From positions 248,001 to 312,000 of the forward strand of contig RXIF01000004.1 of assembly GCA_004212075.1 (NCBI GenBank): 64,000 nucleotides of DNA, written 5' to 3'. This document shows, one piece after another, positions 15,738-25,439 of the stretch. A program made the position numbers and the translations under genes. Source of the stretch: Candidatus Methanoliparum thermophilum. GTDB lineage: Archaea; Halobacteriota; Methanoliparia; Methanoliparales; Methanoliparaceae. Each line of letters begins with the position of its first letter. The first letter of the stretch is position 1. Below the pieces are notes generated by a model. It ran no database searches. It worked only from the letters and a program-made list of their open reading frames with translations, and was not told the DNA's origin.

Positions 15738-16535
15738 ATGGCAGAAGATCTTGAATTTTTTAAAATAGAAAAAGATAGCGAATCTAAGGTGACAAAAGTA
15801 ATCTTTGATCGTCCACCTGTTAATGCAGTTCATGATGGAGTCTTAAATGAGTTGAACAGAGTAATAGATATGCTTTGGAATGATACTGATACACGAGTGG
15901 TCGTTATAACCGGGGGCGGTGAAAAAGCGTTTTCTGCGGGTGCCGATGTTGCTGGTGGAACTATACCTACAAATCATTTTGAGTTTCTTGAGTTCAATAG
16001 GAAAGGCGAAAGGATATATAGACGGATTAGCGAGATGCCAAAACCAGTCATAGCTGCTATAAACGGTTATGCTCTTGGTGGAGGGCTTGAACTTGCTATG
16101 GCATGTGATCTAAGGCTTGCAAAGAAGAAAGTTCAGCTCGGTTTTCCGGAGGTTACTTTAGGTATAATTCCCGGTTGGGGTGGAACACAGAGGACGGTGA
16201 AGTTGGTCGGCATATCGAAAGCAATGGAGATGGTTCTTACAGGCGAGAGAATAACTGCCGAAGAGGCAGCAAAGTTTGGCTTGGTAAATAGAGTCTACGA
16301 TGATGAAAAATTTGATGAAGAAGTTATGAATTTTGCAAAGAATATGGCAAAGATGTGCGCACCTCTTTCTATGGCAATTGCGAAGAGATTGGTAAATAAA
16401 GGCGGAGAAGTTCCGATGGATATCGGATTAGAGATGGAATCTTTCGGTGCTGGACTAATGTATCCTACGGAGGATATGCAGGAAGGTATGATGGCACGTA
16501 TGGAGAAGCGACCACCAGACTTTAAGGGAATATAA
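15738..16535 (+). CDS. Enoyl-CoA hydratase
   Basis: Hydrates trans-2-enoyl-CoA, the second step of beta-oxidation. The crotonase fold is shown by AFSAGADVAGGT (oxyanion hole), INGYALGGGLELAMACDLRL, and FPEVTLGIIPGWGGTQR with the catalytic Glu region. The 265 residues match the family. AAGGAGG precedes the ATG. It lies between the dehydrogenase and acyl-CoA dehydrogenase genes of one operon. Substrate chain length cannot be read from sequence. Confidence 0.93.
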   Translation: MAEDLEFFKIEKDSESKVTKVIFDRPPVNAVHDGVLNELNRVIDMLWNDTDTRVVVITGGGEKAFSAGADVAGGTIPTNHFEFLEFNRKGERIYRRISEMPKPVIAAINGYALGGGLELAMACDLRLAKKKVQLGFPEVTLGIIPGWGGTQRTVKLVGISKAMEMVLTGERITAEEAAKFGLVNRVYDDEKFDEEVMNFAKNMAKMCAPLSMAIAKRLVNKGGEVPMDIGLEMESFGAGLMYPTEDMQEGMMARMEKRPPDFKGI

Positions 16536-16583
16536 AACAAACTTTCATTAACGAGTCTTTATTTTTTAGAACGGGTGAGAAAA

Positions 16584-17738
16584 TTGGATTTTGGATTGAC
16601 AGAAGAACAAGAGGATATTAAAAATGCTGCTAAAGAATTCGCAGAGGGTGAATTTGATATAGAATTTGCGAGAAAATGTGAAGAAGAACACATCTATCCA
16701 ATCGATTTGGTAAAAAAAGCCGCAAAAGAAGGATTTATCGGAATGGCGTTTCCTGAAGAATACGGTGGTCAAGGACTTGGTATATTGGAGACCTGTTTGG
16801 TTTCTGAAGAGTTTGCAAAGGTAGATTCTACTCTTTCTCTACCTATATTGGCTGCCACTTTTGGATCGGAACAGATACTTTTGTTTGGTTCTGAAGAACA
16901 GAAAGAGAAGTACCTTCCAAAGATAGCAGCAGGTGAATATATATCATGCGGCATGTATACAGAACCGGATGCAGGGAGTGATGCTGCCAGTTATAAAACA
17001 ACGGCATTAAGAGATGGGGATGATTTTGTAATCAATGGAACAAAGACGTTTATAACGAACGGTGGTGTTGCAAACGGTGGAGCTTTATGTGCCGTTACCG
17101 ATCCGGATGCTCCAAAGTTTTCCAATATGAGTGTTGTCTGGATAGATGACTTACAGACAAGGGAAGGAGTGACTATCTCTGATCTTGGTAAAAAGATGGG
17201 AATTAACTCCACCAGTACATGTGAGATTGCCTTTGATAACTGTAGAGTGCCACAATCAAACCTTGTAGGAAACGAAGGTATGGGGTTCATGCAAGCTATG
17301 ATGTTCTTCGATACTACAAGGGTTGGTGTTGGTGCGATGTCCGTAGGTATGGCACAAGGTGCGTTCGATAAAGCACTGGCTTATGCAAGAGAGAGGAAAG
17401 CGTTTGGGATACCTATAGCAAAATTCGAAGTGACGATGTTCAAGTTTGCAGAGATGGCAACATATATAGAGGCGGCTAGAAATCTCGTTTATAAAGCTGC
17501 TTGGCTTATAGATCACGATCAGGCAGATCCTACACTTTCTTCGATGGCTAAATGGTACGCTGCGAAAGTGGGCGTCTATGTATGTGACGAGGCTATACAG
17601 ATTCATGGCGGTTATGGATACATGGCAGAGTATGACGTCGAGAGGTGGTACAGAAATGCAAAGATTCAAGAGATTTACGAAGGTACAAAAGAAATAGAGA
17701 AGTATACGATTGGAAGAGAGTTAATAGGAAGAATATAA
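16584..17738 (+). CDS. Acyl-CoA dehydrogenase
   Basis: FAD enzyme that introduces the 2,3-double bond in acyl-CoA, passing electrons to an electron-transfer flavoprotein or similar acceptor. LTEEQEDIKNAAKEFAEGEF starts the N-terminal domain. GMYTEPDAGSDAASYKTTA is the flavin/substrate loop, ERKAFGIPIAKFE starts the C-terminal helical domain, and IQEIYEGTKEIEKYTIGREL holds the catalytic glutamate. I chose the TTG at 16584: it gives the standard MDFGLTEEQ start and has GGTGA at 16573-16577, whereas the GTG at 16575 has no site upstream. No etfAB genes are in the window. Confidence 0.93.
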   Translation: MDFGLTEEQEDIKNAAKEFAEGEFDIEFARKCEEEHIYPIDLVKKAAKEGFIGMAFPEEYGGQGLGILETCLVSEEFAKVDSTLSLPILAATFGSEQILLFGSEEQKEKYLPKIAAGEYISCGMYTEPDAGSDAASYKTTALRDGDDFVINGTKTFITNGGVANGGALCAVTDPDAPKFSNMSVVWIDDLQTREGVTISDLGKKMGINSTSTCEIAFDNCRVPQSNLVGNEGMGFMQAMMFFDTTRVGVGAMSVGMAQGAFDKALAYARERKAFGIPIAKFEVTMFKFAEMATYIEAARNLVYKAAWLIDHDQADPTLSSMAKWYAAKVGVYVCDEAIQIHGGYGYMAEYDVERWYRNAKIQEIYEGTKEIEKYTIGRELIGRI

Positions 17739-17767
17739 AAAAGTGAAAAAATAAAAAGGTGAAAAAA

Positions 17768-18985
17768 ATGCCAAAATTGAATAAGATTGTTATAGTAGAT
17801 TATTTAAGGTCTCCTTTTTCGAGATCTAGACCTAACAAACCAGAGAAAGATGTCTTTAACAATTTATATATGACGGATGTAGCGGCTTTGCTGATAAAGG
17901 AGATGATCAAGAGAAAAGGAATAAATCCTGAAGAGATAAATGATGTATTGACTGGTTGTACTATGCAGCAGGCGGAACAAATGTTGTTGGGCGGAAGAGT
18001 AGTTCCTATGTTGGCAGAACTTCCTATGAACGTTCCTGCGGAAGGTATAGATCGTGTATGCTGCAGTGGTATGTCTGCTATGCATAAAGGAGCAATGGAG
18101 ATAGAATTAGGATTCTCAGATGTATGTATTGCAGGTGGTATCGAGCATATGACTCATCTACCGATGCAACCAGAATTTAACCCGCATATGGGTCTATCCC
18201 CTACCTTGATGGGCGAACCTTATTTTGATAAATACGATATGATGACAACGATGAGCATGGGATTAACCGCAGAAAAACTATTCGAAGAGGCTAATAAAGA
18301 AGGATTGAATATCACAAAAGAAGACATGGATAGATGGGGAGTAAGAGCTCATAATTTGGCTGAAAAAGCGTTGGACGAGGGTTATTTTAAAGGAGAAATC
18401 TTGCCTATTGAAGTAACACTCGATGATGGTAGCAAGAAAGTGATAGATGAAGATCAATCTATAAGGAGAGGAGCTACATATGAGGAGACTTCTGCATTAC
18501 CACCGGCTTTTAAACCTGATGGAGTTATAACTGCTGGTAACTCTTCTCCATTGAACGCAGGCGCTGCATATATGATCTTAATGTCTGAAGAAAAAGCTAA
18601 AGAGTACGGATTTGAACCATTAGCAAGGATCGTCTCACTGGGTTGGGCTGGTGTAGATCCGAGCGTTATGGGTAAAGGTCCTGTTCCTGCGACAGAGATG
18701 GCTCTTAAATATGCTGGGATTAAAGCCGATGATATCGATTATTGGGAGATTAACGAAGCTTTCTGTATCGTTGCTCTATATGCTATAAAAAAATTGGGTT
18801 TAGATCCGGATAAAGTAAATATAAAAGGTGGGGCTACTGCGATAGGTCATCCTCTTGCTGCATCAGGGCCAAGATTAATAGGAACGTTGGCACGTATTTT
18901 AAAAGAGAAAAATGCTACTTACGGTTGTGCAACCCTTTGTGGTGGTGGCGGTCAAGGAGCTACAACGATTATAGAGCGTTTATAA
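17768..18985 (+). CDS. Acetyl-CoA acyltransferase (thiolase)
   Basis: Cleaves 3-ketoacyl-CoA with CoA, the last step of beta-oxidation. The nucleophilic cysteine lies in GIDRVCCSGMSAMHKGAM. NEAFCIVALYA, KGGATAIGHPLAASGPR with the catalytic His, and TLCGGGGQGATTIIE with the second Cys are conserved. From the ATG at 17768 (AAAGGTGA upstream) it is 405 residues. This is degradative or ketothiolase-type thiolase size, without the partner OB-fold protein common for archaeal acetoacetyl-CoA thiolases. It closes the four-gene operon. Confidence 0.92.
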   Translation: MPKLNKIVIVDYLRSPFSRSRPNKPEKDVFNNLYMTDVAALLIKEMIKRKGINPEEINDVLTGCTMQQAEQMLLGGRVVPMLAELPMNVPAEGIDRVCCSGMSAMHKGAMEIELGFSDVCIAGGIEHMTHLPMQPEFNPHMGLSPTLMGEPYFDKYDMMTTMSMGLTAEKLFEEANKEGLNITKEDMDRWGVRAHNLAEKALDEGYFKGEILPIEVTLDDGSKKVIDEDQSIRRGATYEETSALPPAFKPDGVITAGNSSPLNAGAAYMILMSEEKAKEYGFEPLARIVSLGWAGVDPSVMGKGPVPATEMALKYAGIKADDIDYWEINEAFCIVALYAIKKLGLDPDKVNIKGGATAIGHPLAASGPRLIGTLARILKEKNATYGCATLCGGGGQGATTIIERL

Positions 18986-19063
18986 ATAAAGAATAACAAA
19001 ATGGAATAAGGATTATTTTTTTTATTATTTTTATTTTTACAATAAAATTTAAAAAACTTAAAT

Positions 19064-19957
19064 ATGGTGAAGAGAGCAGTAACATCAACGATCGTATTTC
19101 TTCTCTTGGTCTTATCTATATTAAATTACCCGAGCTGCGCAGAAGAAAAGAATGTCGAAATTGAAAAGATAGTCTCTCTTGCACCGTCTAATACTGAGAT
19201 ACTCTTTGCTCTTGGGCTTGGAGAAAAAGTAGTAGGCGTAACCGATTATTGTAATTACCCAGAAGAAGCAAAGAGAAAGGAGAAGATCGGTGGTTATAGC
19301 ACCGTTGATATTGAGAAGGTTGTCTTATTAAAGCCGGATCTTGTTTTAGCTGCCTATGGGAATGGAGAGGAAGTTGTTAAAAGATTGAAAGAATTAGGGC
19401 TAAATGTTGCTGTTGTAAGTTCTAAACCTGAAACATGTATTGAGGATACATTAAAAGAGATAAAATACGTTGGAAAGATAACCGGAAAGGAAAAAGAGGC
19501 ATTATCTCTATACGAAGAGATGGAAAATAAAATAAAAGAAATAACGGATAGAACGAGAGATGCAAAGAAGGTAAGGGTGACACATATCTGTTGGCATGAA
19601 CCTATATATGTTGCAGGGGCAGAATCTCTTCAAGAAGATATACTTGAAAAAGCTGGCGGAGAAAATGTTTTCTCAGATAAAAAAGGTTGGCATACGGTGA
19701 GCTTAGAGGAGTTGATAACAAAGAACCCAGAAGTGATAATCGTCAGTAGCGGTGCAGGAATGGGGGGAGAAGAAGATGTTGCATACAATTACATACTTGA
19801 AGAGGAGAGGTTGAAAAGTATAGATGCGGTGAAGAATAATCGGGTTTATCTGATCGATGCAGACATAATAGATAGATCTGGTCCGAGAATCGTCGATGCA
19901 CTTGAAGATGTTGCAAAATTTATTCATCCTGAGATCTATTCCGAAAATGCCCAATGA
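19064..19957 (+). CDS. btuF: Cobalamin-type ABC transporter substrate-binding protein
   Basis: Extracytoplasmic binding protein for a corrinoid or related metal-chelate importer. Residues 1-25 are a signal peptide (VFLLLVLSILNYPSCAEE). The mature part keeps IVSLAPSNTEILFALGLGEKVVG and VDIEKVVLLKPDLVLA, typical of the BtuF/FecB fold with a long linking helix. It overlaps the permease gene by ATGA. The nearby corrin synthesis operon favours corrinoid over haem or siderophore as substrate, but sequence alone does not exclude the others. Confidence 0.85.
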   Translation: MVKRAVTSTIVFLLLVLSILNYPSCAEEKNVEIEKIVSLAPSNTEILFALGLGEKVVGVTDYCNYPEEAKRKEKIGGYSTVDIEKVVLLKPDLVLAAYGNGEEVVKRLKELGLNVAVVSSKPETCIEDTLKEIKYVGKITGKEKEALSLYEEMENKIKEITDRTRDAKKVRVTHICWHEPIYVAGAESLQEDILEKAGGENVFSDKKGWHTVSLEELITKNPEVIIVSSGAGMGGEEDVAYNYILEEERLKSIDAVKNNRVYLIDADIIDRSGPRIVDALEDVAKFIHPEIYSENAQ

Positions 19958-20931
19958 AACGCAGGTTATTATTAATCCTGATTGCCTTGGTATTTACGTT
20001 AACAGCTTCTATTCTCATTTCAATCGCTGTTGGATCGGCAGATATACCTTTGAAAACAATTGCAAAGATAATTATAAATCACAATCATGTATCTTTGTCA
20101 GCCGAAGAAGTAATAATTTTACAAATCAGATTACCAAGAGTTTTTTTAGGTGTTTTAATCGGTATGGCATTATCTGTTTCAGGAACAACAATGCAAGCTT
20201 TATTTAAAAATCCTATGGGCGATCCTTACATTATCGGAATATCTTCTGGTGCTGCATTTGGGGCTGTTCTTGCTATGCAATTTTCTTATACGTTAGTTCC
20301 GTTAATGGCAGTTATTTGTGCAATATCAACAGCTTTTGTCGTTTATAATCTTGCAAAGGTTGGAGGAAAGATTCCTGTTAATACATTATTACTTTCAGGT
20401 ATAGCGGTCGGTTATTTTCTCTCTGCAATCACCTCTTTTATGATGTTTAAATCTGGAGAAAATCTGAACCAAATCGTTTTCTGGATTATGGGCGGGTTAT
20501 GGAACGCAAATTGGAATCAGGTTAAAATTATAATACTCCCTATCTTCATCGGTATGCTGGCATTATATATATTCTCCAGAGATATGAACGTGATGCTTCT
20601 TGGAGAAGAGTCTGCAGAAACTCTTGGAATTGATGTTGAAACGCTAAAAAAGATCTTATTGATCATATCTTCGATCATTACCGCTACTGCTGTCTCTATG
20701 AGCGGTATTATCGGGTTTGTTGGTCTGATTGTTCCTCATATTATGCGAATAGTAGTCGGTCCAGACCACAGGATACTCCTACCAACATCTGCATTTACTG
20801 GCGGGACTATTTTGCTTATTGCCGATACTATAGCTAGAACAATGGGAGAGATTCCTGTTGGAGTTGTTACAGCATTATTCGGTACACCATTCTTTATCTA
20901 TCTGTTACGTTCAAGAAAGAGTTCGTATTAA
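19954..20931 (+). CDS. btuC: Cobalamin-type ABC transporter permease
   Basis: Membrane permease of the FecCD/BtuC family, 325 residues with about ten predicted helices. Recognisable segments are IRLPRVFLGVLIGMALSVSG, MQALFKNPMGDPYIIGISSG, the coupling GEESAETLGIDV, and GFVGLIVPHIMRIVVGPDHR. The start overlaps the btuF stop and the ATPase gene follows 18 bp downstream, so the three form one importer operon. Confidence 0.92.
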   Translation: MKRRLLLILIALVFTLTASILISIAVGSADIPLKTIAKIIINHNHVSLSAEEVIILQIRLPRVFLGVLIGMALSVSGTTMQALFKNPMGDPYIIGISSGAAFGAVLAMQFSYTLVPLMAVICAISTAFVVYNLAKVGGKIPVNTLLLSGIAVGYFLSAITSFMMFKSGENLNQIVFWIMGGLWNANWNQVKIIILPIFIGMLALYIFSRDMNVMLLGEESAETLGIDVETLKKILLIISSIITATAVSMSGIIGFVGLIVPHIMRIVVGPDHRILLPTSAFTGGTILLIADTIARTMGEIPVGVVTALFGTPFFIYLLRSRKSSY

Positions 20932-20949
20932 GAACCGAGGTAAGAAGAT

Positions 20950-22218
20950 ATGTTAAACGTAAAAGAGATCGACGTGTATTATGGAGATGTAAAAATCTTA
21001 GAAAAGATAAATTTTTCAACAAAAGAGGGGAAATTACTAGGGATAATTGGTCCAAACGGATCTGGCAAGACAACTTTGCTTAAAGTAATTAGTAGGATCT
21101 TAAAGCCAAGAGTTGGAACAGTTCTCTTGGATGAATCTGATATTTCAAAGATGAGAAGAGATGAGATTGCAAGAAAGATGGCAGTTGTGCCTCAAGAAAC
21201 TTCAATAAGTTTTCCTTTTACTGCAATGGAGATCGTCTTAATGGGACGAACACCACATCTGAAAAGATTTGAAAATGAAGGTTCAAAAGACTTTGATATA
21301 GCAAAAAAGTGTATGAAGTTGACAAATTGCTTAGAACTTGCAGAAAGGCGGATAGATGAATTGAGCGGCGGAGAATTACAGAAGGTAGTCATAGCGAGGG
21401 CACTGGCGCAAGAACCAAAGGTCTTGTTGATGGATGAGCCTACATCTCATCTGGATATTAAAAATCAGATAGAAATAATGGAATTGATGAAGAGACTGAC
21501 AAAAGAAGATAGGATGATCGTGATAGCTGTAATTCATGACCTAAGCATGGCTTACATATACTGCGATGAAGTAATGCTCCTGAAAGATGGGAATATATTC
21601 TCATTTGGAGTGCCAGATGAAGTATTAACATCAGAGAACATAAGAGAAGCATTTTGTGTCCAAGCGTCGGTAAAAAAAGATCCTTTGACAAATTCGCTAT
21701 CCCTTGTGATTCCAAGAAAGGAAAAAAAGAGAAAGATAAAAGAAAAAGGTCTTTTAAAGATACATATAATCTGCGGAGGAGGTAGCGGTAGCACCTTGAT
21801 GCATTCTTTGAATGAGAAATATGAGGTTACTGCAGGTGTCATACACAAGTTTGATACAGATTTTGAAGTTGCTAAATCCTTTGATATCGATGTTGTAAGT
21901 GAGTTGCCATTCTCTCCGATCAGTGATGAAAAATTTAAGGAAAATTTGAATATGATCAAAAGATCAGATATTGTGATAATGACAGATATGCCAATTGGAT
22001 TTGGAAATATAAAAAATCTATATTCTGCTATATATGCAATAGAGAATAAAAAAGAGGTTTTAATTATTGATGAAACACCGATAGAAGAGCGAGATTTTAC
22101 AAATGGAGAGGCTACAGAAATTTTTAAACGTTTAAGGGAAAATGGAGGTATATTTTTAAAAGATACGCACAAGCTCTTGAATTTCTTAAAAGATTTTTTC
22201 GAAAAAAATAAAAAATAG
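20950..22218 (+). CDS. btuD: Cobalamin-type ABC transporter ATPase with extra C-terminal domain
   Basis: ATPase of the importer. Walker A is GPNGSGKTT (about residue 34), the signature is LSGGELQKVVIARAL, and Walker B is VLLMDEPTSHLD. The ABC part ends near residue 255. It is followed by a linker rich in Lys and a separate domain of about 155 residues (LLKIHIICGGGSGSTLMHSL to the end) with a small glycine-rich loop and alternating strand/helix pattern. Extended BtuD proteins occur in archaea, but the role of this domain is not known to me; a P-loop-like or nucleotide-sensing fold is possible. It ends the btuFCD operon. Confidence 0.88.
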   Translation: MLNVKEIDVYYGDVKILEKINFSTKEGKLLGIIGPNGSGKTTLLKVISRILKPRVGTVLLDESDISKMRRDEIARKMAVVPQETSISFPFTAMEIVLMGRTPHLKRFENEGSKDFDIAKKCMKLTNCLELAERRIDELSGGELQKVVIARALAQEPKVLLMDEPTSHLDIKNQIEIMELMKRLTKEDRMIVIAVIHDLSMAYIYCDEVMLLKDGNIFSFGVPDEVLTSENIREAFCVQASVKKDPLTNSLSLVIPRKEKKRKIKEKGLLKIHIICGGGSGSTLMHSLNEKYEVTAGVIHKFDTDFEVAKSFDIDVVSELPFSPISDEKFKENLNMIKRSDIVIMTDMPIGFGNIKNLYSAIYAIENKKEVLIIDETPIEERDFTNGEATEIFKRLRENGGIFLKDTHKLLNFLKDFFEKNKK

Positions 22219-22349
22219 ATCAGAGTTCTCGAGATATTTAAGATAATTCAAAACATATTGTAGAGTCAATAAGTAACTTGATATTTTATATAAATATATT
22301 TATATGTTTATAAATTTATATGTTTATAAGTATAATAACAAAGAGTATT

Positions 22350-23651
22350 ATGGTAGAGACAATATTGGATCATGCTAAAAAAGGAGAGATCATCGATCCT
22401 ATTAGAATTGTTGCAGAAGCCGAAAAGATCGATGAGAAGAGATTACTCTATCTGATTGCAAATGGTAGAGCAGTTATTACAAAAAATTTTAATCACGATA
22501 TAATGCCTATCGGAATAGGAGAACTGTTGAGTACTAAGATAAATGCCAACATTGGCACCTCCAGAGATTTTGTCGATTTACATTATGAGATAGAAAAAGC
22601 TCGAACTGCGCTAAAATATGGTGCAGATTCGATAATGGATCTTTCTACAGGTGGGGATCTCGATCTAATAAGAAGAACTATAATAAAAGAATTAGCCATG
22701 CCTATAGGCACAGTTCCTATATATCAAGCAGGATTGGATAACAAAGGAAAAGCCGTTGTGGAGATGTCTTCCGATGATCTCTTTAATACGATCAGGAAGC
22801 ATGCCAAGGATGGTGTTGATTTTATAACAGTCCATGTTGGAATAAACAAAAACTCTGTAGAACGATTGATAAATGGAAAGAGAATATTGGGCGTTGTCAG
22901 TAGAGGTGGGGCGTTCACGATAGCATGGATGGTGCACAACGACGAAGAAAATCCTCTATATAAAGAGTTCGACTACCTTTGTGAGATTGCAAGAGAATAC
23001 GATTTGATACTGAGTTTGGGTGATGGGATGAGGTCTGGATGCATAGAAGATTCGACAGATAGACCAACTTTTTCAGAATACATAACCCTTGGCGAGCTTG
23101 TAAAGAAGGCAAGAGAGTATGGTGTCCAGACGATAGTGGAGGGTCCAGGACATGTTCCTCTTGATGAGATCGATATAAACGTTAGGACTATCAAAAAATT
23201 GACAAATAACGCTCCTTTATATCTATTAGGCCCATTACCAACGGATATAGCTCCTGGTTACGATCATATCGTCGGTGCTGTCGGTGGGAGCCTGGCAGGT
23301 TTTTTTGGTGCGGATTTTCTATGTATGGTTACGCCCTCCGAGCATCTTGCGTTGCCTTCTATAGATGACATCAAAGAAGGGACGATAGTGGCCAAGATCG
23401 CGGCTCATATAGCAGATACTGTCAAAGACGGTGTTAAGGATAGAGCAAGACTATGGGATAGAGAGATGGCTGAAGCACGGGAGAACCTGGATTGGAAGAG
23501 ACAGTTTGATCTTTCAATCGATAGAGATAAAGCTGAGTTGATCAAGAATAAAAGAAGATCTAAGAGTGATGCTTGTTCTATGTGCGGTGATCTCTGTGCT
23601 ATAAAGATGGTTAAATATGTATTATGCAAGAATAATCAAAAAGGGATATGA
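22350..23651 (+). CDS. thiC: Phosphomethylpyrimidine synthase
   Basis: Radical SAM enzyme converting aminoimidazole ribotide to the thiamine pyrimidine. [46 protein letters not shown] and [13 protein letters not shown] are strong ThiC matches. The C-terminal cluster reads CSMCGDLCA, that is C-x2-C-x3-C rather than the bacterial C-x2-C-x4-C. I believe archaeal ThiC proteins can show this shorter spacing. The ATG at 22350 gives [14 protein letters not shown], a normal start; the frame opens at 22320. No TPP riboswitch was seen upstream. A ThiC-like benzimidazole (BzaF) role is a less likely alternative. Confidence 0.9.
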   Translation: MVETILDHAKKGEIIDPIRIVAEAEKIDEKRLLYLIANGRAVITKNFNHDIMPIGIGELLSTKINANIGTSRDFVDLHYEIEKARTALKYGADSIMDLSTGGDLDLIRRTIIKELAMPIGTVPIYQAGLDNKGKAVVEMSSDDLFNTIRKHAKDGVDFITVHVGINKNSVERLINGKRILGVVSRGGAFTIAWMVHNDEENPLYKEFDYLCEIAREYDLILSLGDGMRSGCIEDSTDRPTFSEYITLGELVKKAREYGVQTIVEGPGHVPLDEIDINVRTIKKLTNNAPLYLLGPLPTDIAPGYDHIVGAVGGSLAGFFGADFLCMVTPSEHLALPSIDDIKEGTIVAKIAAHIADTVKDGVKDRARLWDREMAEARENLDWKRQFDLSIDRDKAELIKNKRRSKSDACSMCGDLCAIKMVKYVLCKNNQKGI

Positions 23652-23671
23652 AGTAGGTTGTTTATGATAGA

Positions 23672-24475
23672 ATGGTATTGAAAAGAATATTGGAAACGGT
23701 ATCAAGAGCCGGGATTGTAGATAATATCATATTCTTTGCTGAGAATAAAGAAGATTTAAAATATATTGATAGTCTCGATATTCCTGGAAAGATAGTCTGT
23801 ATCGATAAAGATATAAATAATATCACCTCTCCTGTAATAAAATTACCGTTTAGAGTAAATAATATAACTGAGGTAATAAATCTTGCAATTTTATTAGGAT
23901 GTGATGATCATATTTTAGATAAAGATAAGACCATTTTATGCGTTTTTAAGATTAATTCAGACAAATTTGATACGATATTTATTAATAGCTCCAACGATAT
24001 TAATAGCAAGATATATAATCTCTTAAAATTTGATTGTGTAAATACGGAAGTCTTGAGTTATATCATAGACTTGGCTATAGAATTTGGATACGAAGGAGTT
24101 GATGATAAATCTATAGGTGCCATCTTCATGATAGGTGATTCCGAAAAAGTTATGGAGCTATCAAGAAGTATCTCATACTATCCGTTCGAGAATAATTATG
24201 CCAGTATCATGGATGAGAATGCCAGAGATGTAATAAAAGCTCTTGCTAAATTAGATGGTGCATTTGTCATAAACAATGATGGACGGATTGTTGGAGTATC
24301 TAGATATCTTGATGTGCCTACCCAAGGGATAGATATACCCAAAGGATTGGGAGCGAGACATATCTCTGCTGCATCAATGACAAAAAATACTAATGCTATC
24401 GCAATTGTACTTTCAGAGACTGATAAAAAGGTGAGATTATTTAAAGATGGTAAATTGCTGGCGGAAATTACTTGA
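23672..24475 (+). CDS. dacZ: Diadenylate cyclase, DacZ type
   Basis: Makes the second messenger c-di-AMP from two ATP. The C-terminal DAC domain spans about residues 140-267. It shows DGAFVINNDGRIVGVSRYL and KGLGARHISAASMTKNTNA. The DGA motif is intact, while the second motif reads RHI rather than the bacterial RHR. The N-terminal part (about 130 residues) resembles the helical or nucleotide-binding region of archaeal DacZ only loosely. c-di-AMP controls potassium and osmotic balance in other archaea; no such target is next to it. A presenilin-type protease gene follows. Confidence 0.8.
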   Translation: MVLKRILETVSRAGIVDNIIFFAENKEDLKYIDSLDIPGKIVCIDKDINNITSPVIKLPFRVNNITEVINLAILLGCDDHILDKDKTILCVFKINSDKFDTIFINSSNDINSKIYNLLKFDCVNTEVLSYIIDLAIEFGYEGVDDKSIGAIFMIGDSEKVMELSRSISYYPFENNYASIMDENARDVIKALAKLDGAFVINNDGRIVGVSRYLDVPTQGIDIPKGLGARHISAASMTKNTNAIAIVLSETDKKVRLFKDGKLLAEIT

Positions 24476-24550
24476 TCATGTGATTGGTTTTTGTATTCCT
24501 CACTCATAAATATTATAAATGGCTATTATAAACGTTGTATTAAAAAGGAT

Positions 24551-25435
24551 GTGCAATTATTGGATAATTACCGCTCAATTATAGCTATAATATGTATCTT
24601 CTTGCTGATACAGGTCCTATCTTTGTGTATGGCACCTTATCATCATATTAAAACATTTGAAGACCCAACATCGTTATTAAACGCCATATACTTTGTAATT
24701 ATAATAGTATTTGCAACCGTAATAATACTCTTGCTATCAAAGTATAATATGAAGAGAGTTATTTATGCATTGTTGATCTTTTCAATCTTTCTAACTCTTT
24801 ATATCGCTATTGACGCTTTCTTACTTGGATTTATAGCAAAATCTACCGTATCTATTTTTTTACATGCGATCTCGATAATGATAGCAATTTTCTTGACAGT
24901 TATTCTTTTTAAATTTAAGAGATGGTATATTATAGATTTTGTTGGTATAATATTGGCGGTAACTATAGGAACACTCTTCGGCATATCTCTCATACCTATC
25001 GTATCTATAGTCTTGCTCTTATTGTTAGCAATATACGATTATATATCTGTATACAAGACCAAGCATATGATAACATTGGCAGACGATCTGATAGATTATA
25101 ACCTGCCGTTGTTATTGGTTATACCGAAAGATAAGAATTTTTCAATGGCGGATTATAAATTAAAGGAAAACAGGAATAAAAATGCAAAAAAAGATAGAAA
25201 AGCTCTTATAATAGGTTTGGGTGACCTGATCATACCTACAATTCTTATTGTATCTTCGAACGTCTACGTAGGACTGCTTCCATCGATAGGTGCTATAATT
25301 GGGGGAGTTATTGGACTTTTCTTTCTTTTAAGAGATATAAATAATTCAAAGCCCAAAGCAGGGTTGCCTTTCTTAAACGGAGGCGTCATCTTGGGTTTTC
25401 TGATAACGTTATTCTTGATAAGCATAATTCAATAA
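24551..25435 (+). CDS. Presenilin-like A22 family membrane aspartyl protease
   Basis: Intramembrane protease with about nine predicted helices in 294 residues. The first catalytic Asp lies in LLAIYDYISVYKTKHM (YD motif) and the second in IIGLGDLIIPTI (GLGD motif). The C-terminal PAL-like motif reads AGLPFLNGG. This is the archaeal presenilin-homologue layout. The frame stays open to a TTG at 24491, but the GTG at 24551, preceded by AAAAAGGAT, is preferred. TTG at 24560 is equally possible. It is 75 bp downstream of dacZ and its 3' end meets the convergent NAD-kinase-like gene at 5 bp. Confidence 0.83.
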   Translation: MQLLDNYRSIIAIICIFLLIQVLSLCMAPYHHIKTFEDPTSLLNAIYFVIIIVFATVIILLLSKYNMKRVIYALLIFSIFLTLYIAIDAFLLGFIAKSTVSIFLHAISIMIAIFLTVILFKFKRWYIIDFVGIILAVTIGTLFGISLIPIVSIVLLLLLAIYDYISVYKTKHMITLADDLIDYNLPLLLVIPKDKNFSMADYKLKENRNKNAKKDRKALIIGLGDLIIPTILIVSSNVYVGLLPSIGAIIGGVIGLFFLLRDINNSKPKAGLPFLNGGVILGFLITLFLISIIQ

Positions 25436-25439
25436 CGGA

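Noticed and set aside
22219-22349. TPP riboswitch upstream of thiC
   Set aside because: None of the conserved THI-box segments (CUGAGA, ACCUGAU) are present in this 131-bp AT-rich interval; I see only promoter-like AT tracts.
4304-23636. Repeated word GCAAGAATAAT (near 12, 4309 and 23626)
   Set aside because: It is an 11-mer of ordinary composition, one copy lies inside thiC, and there is no shared context.
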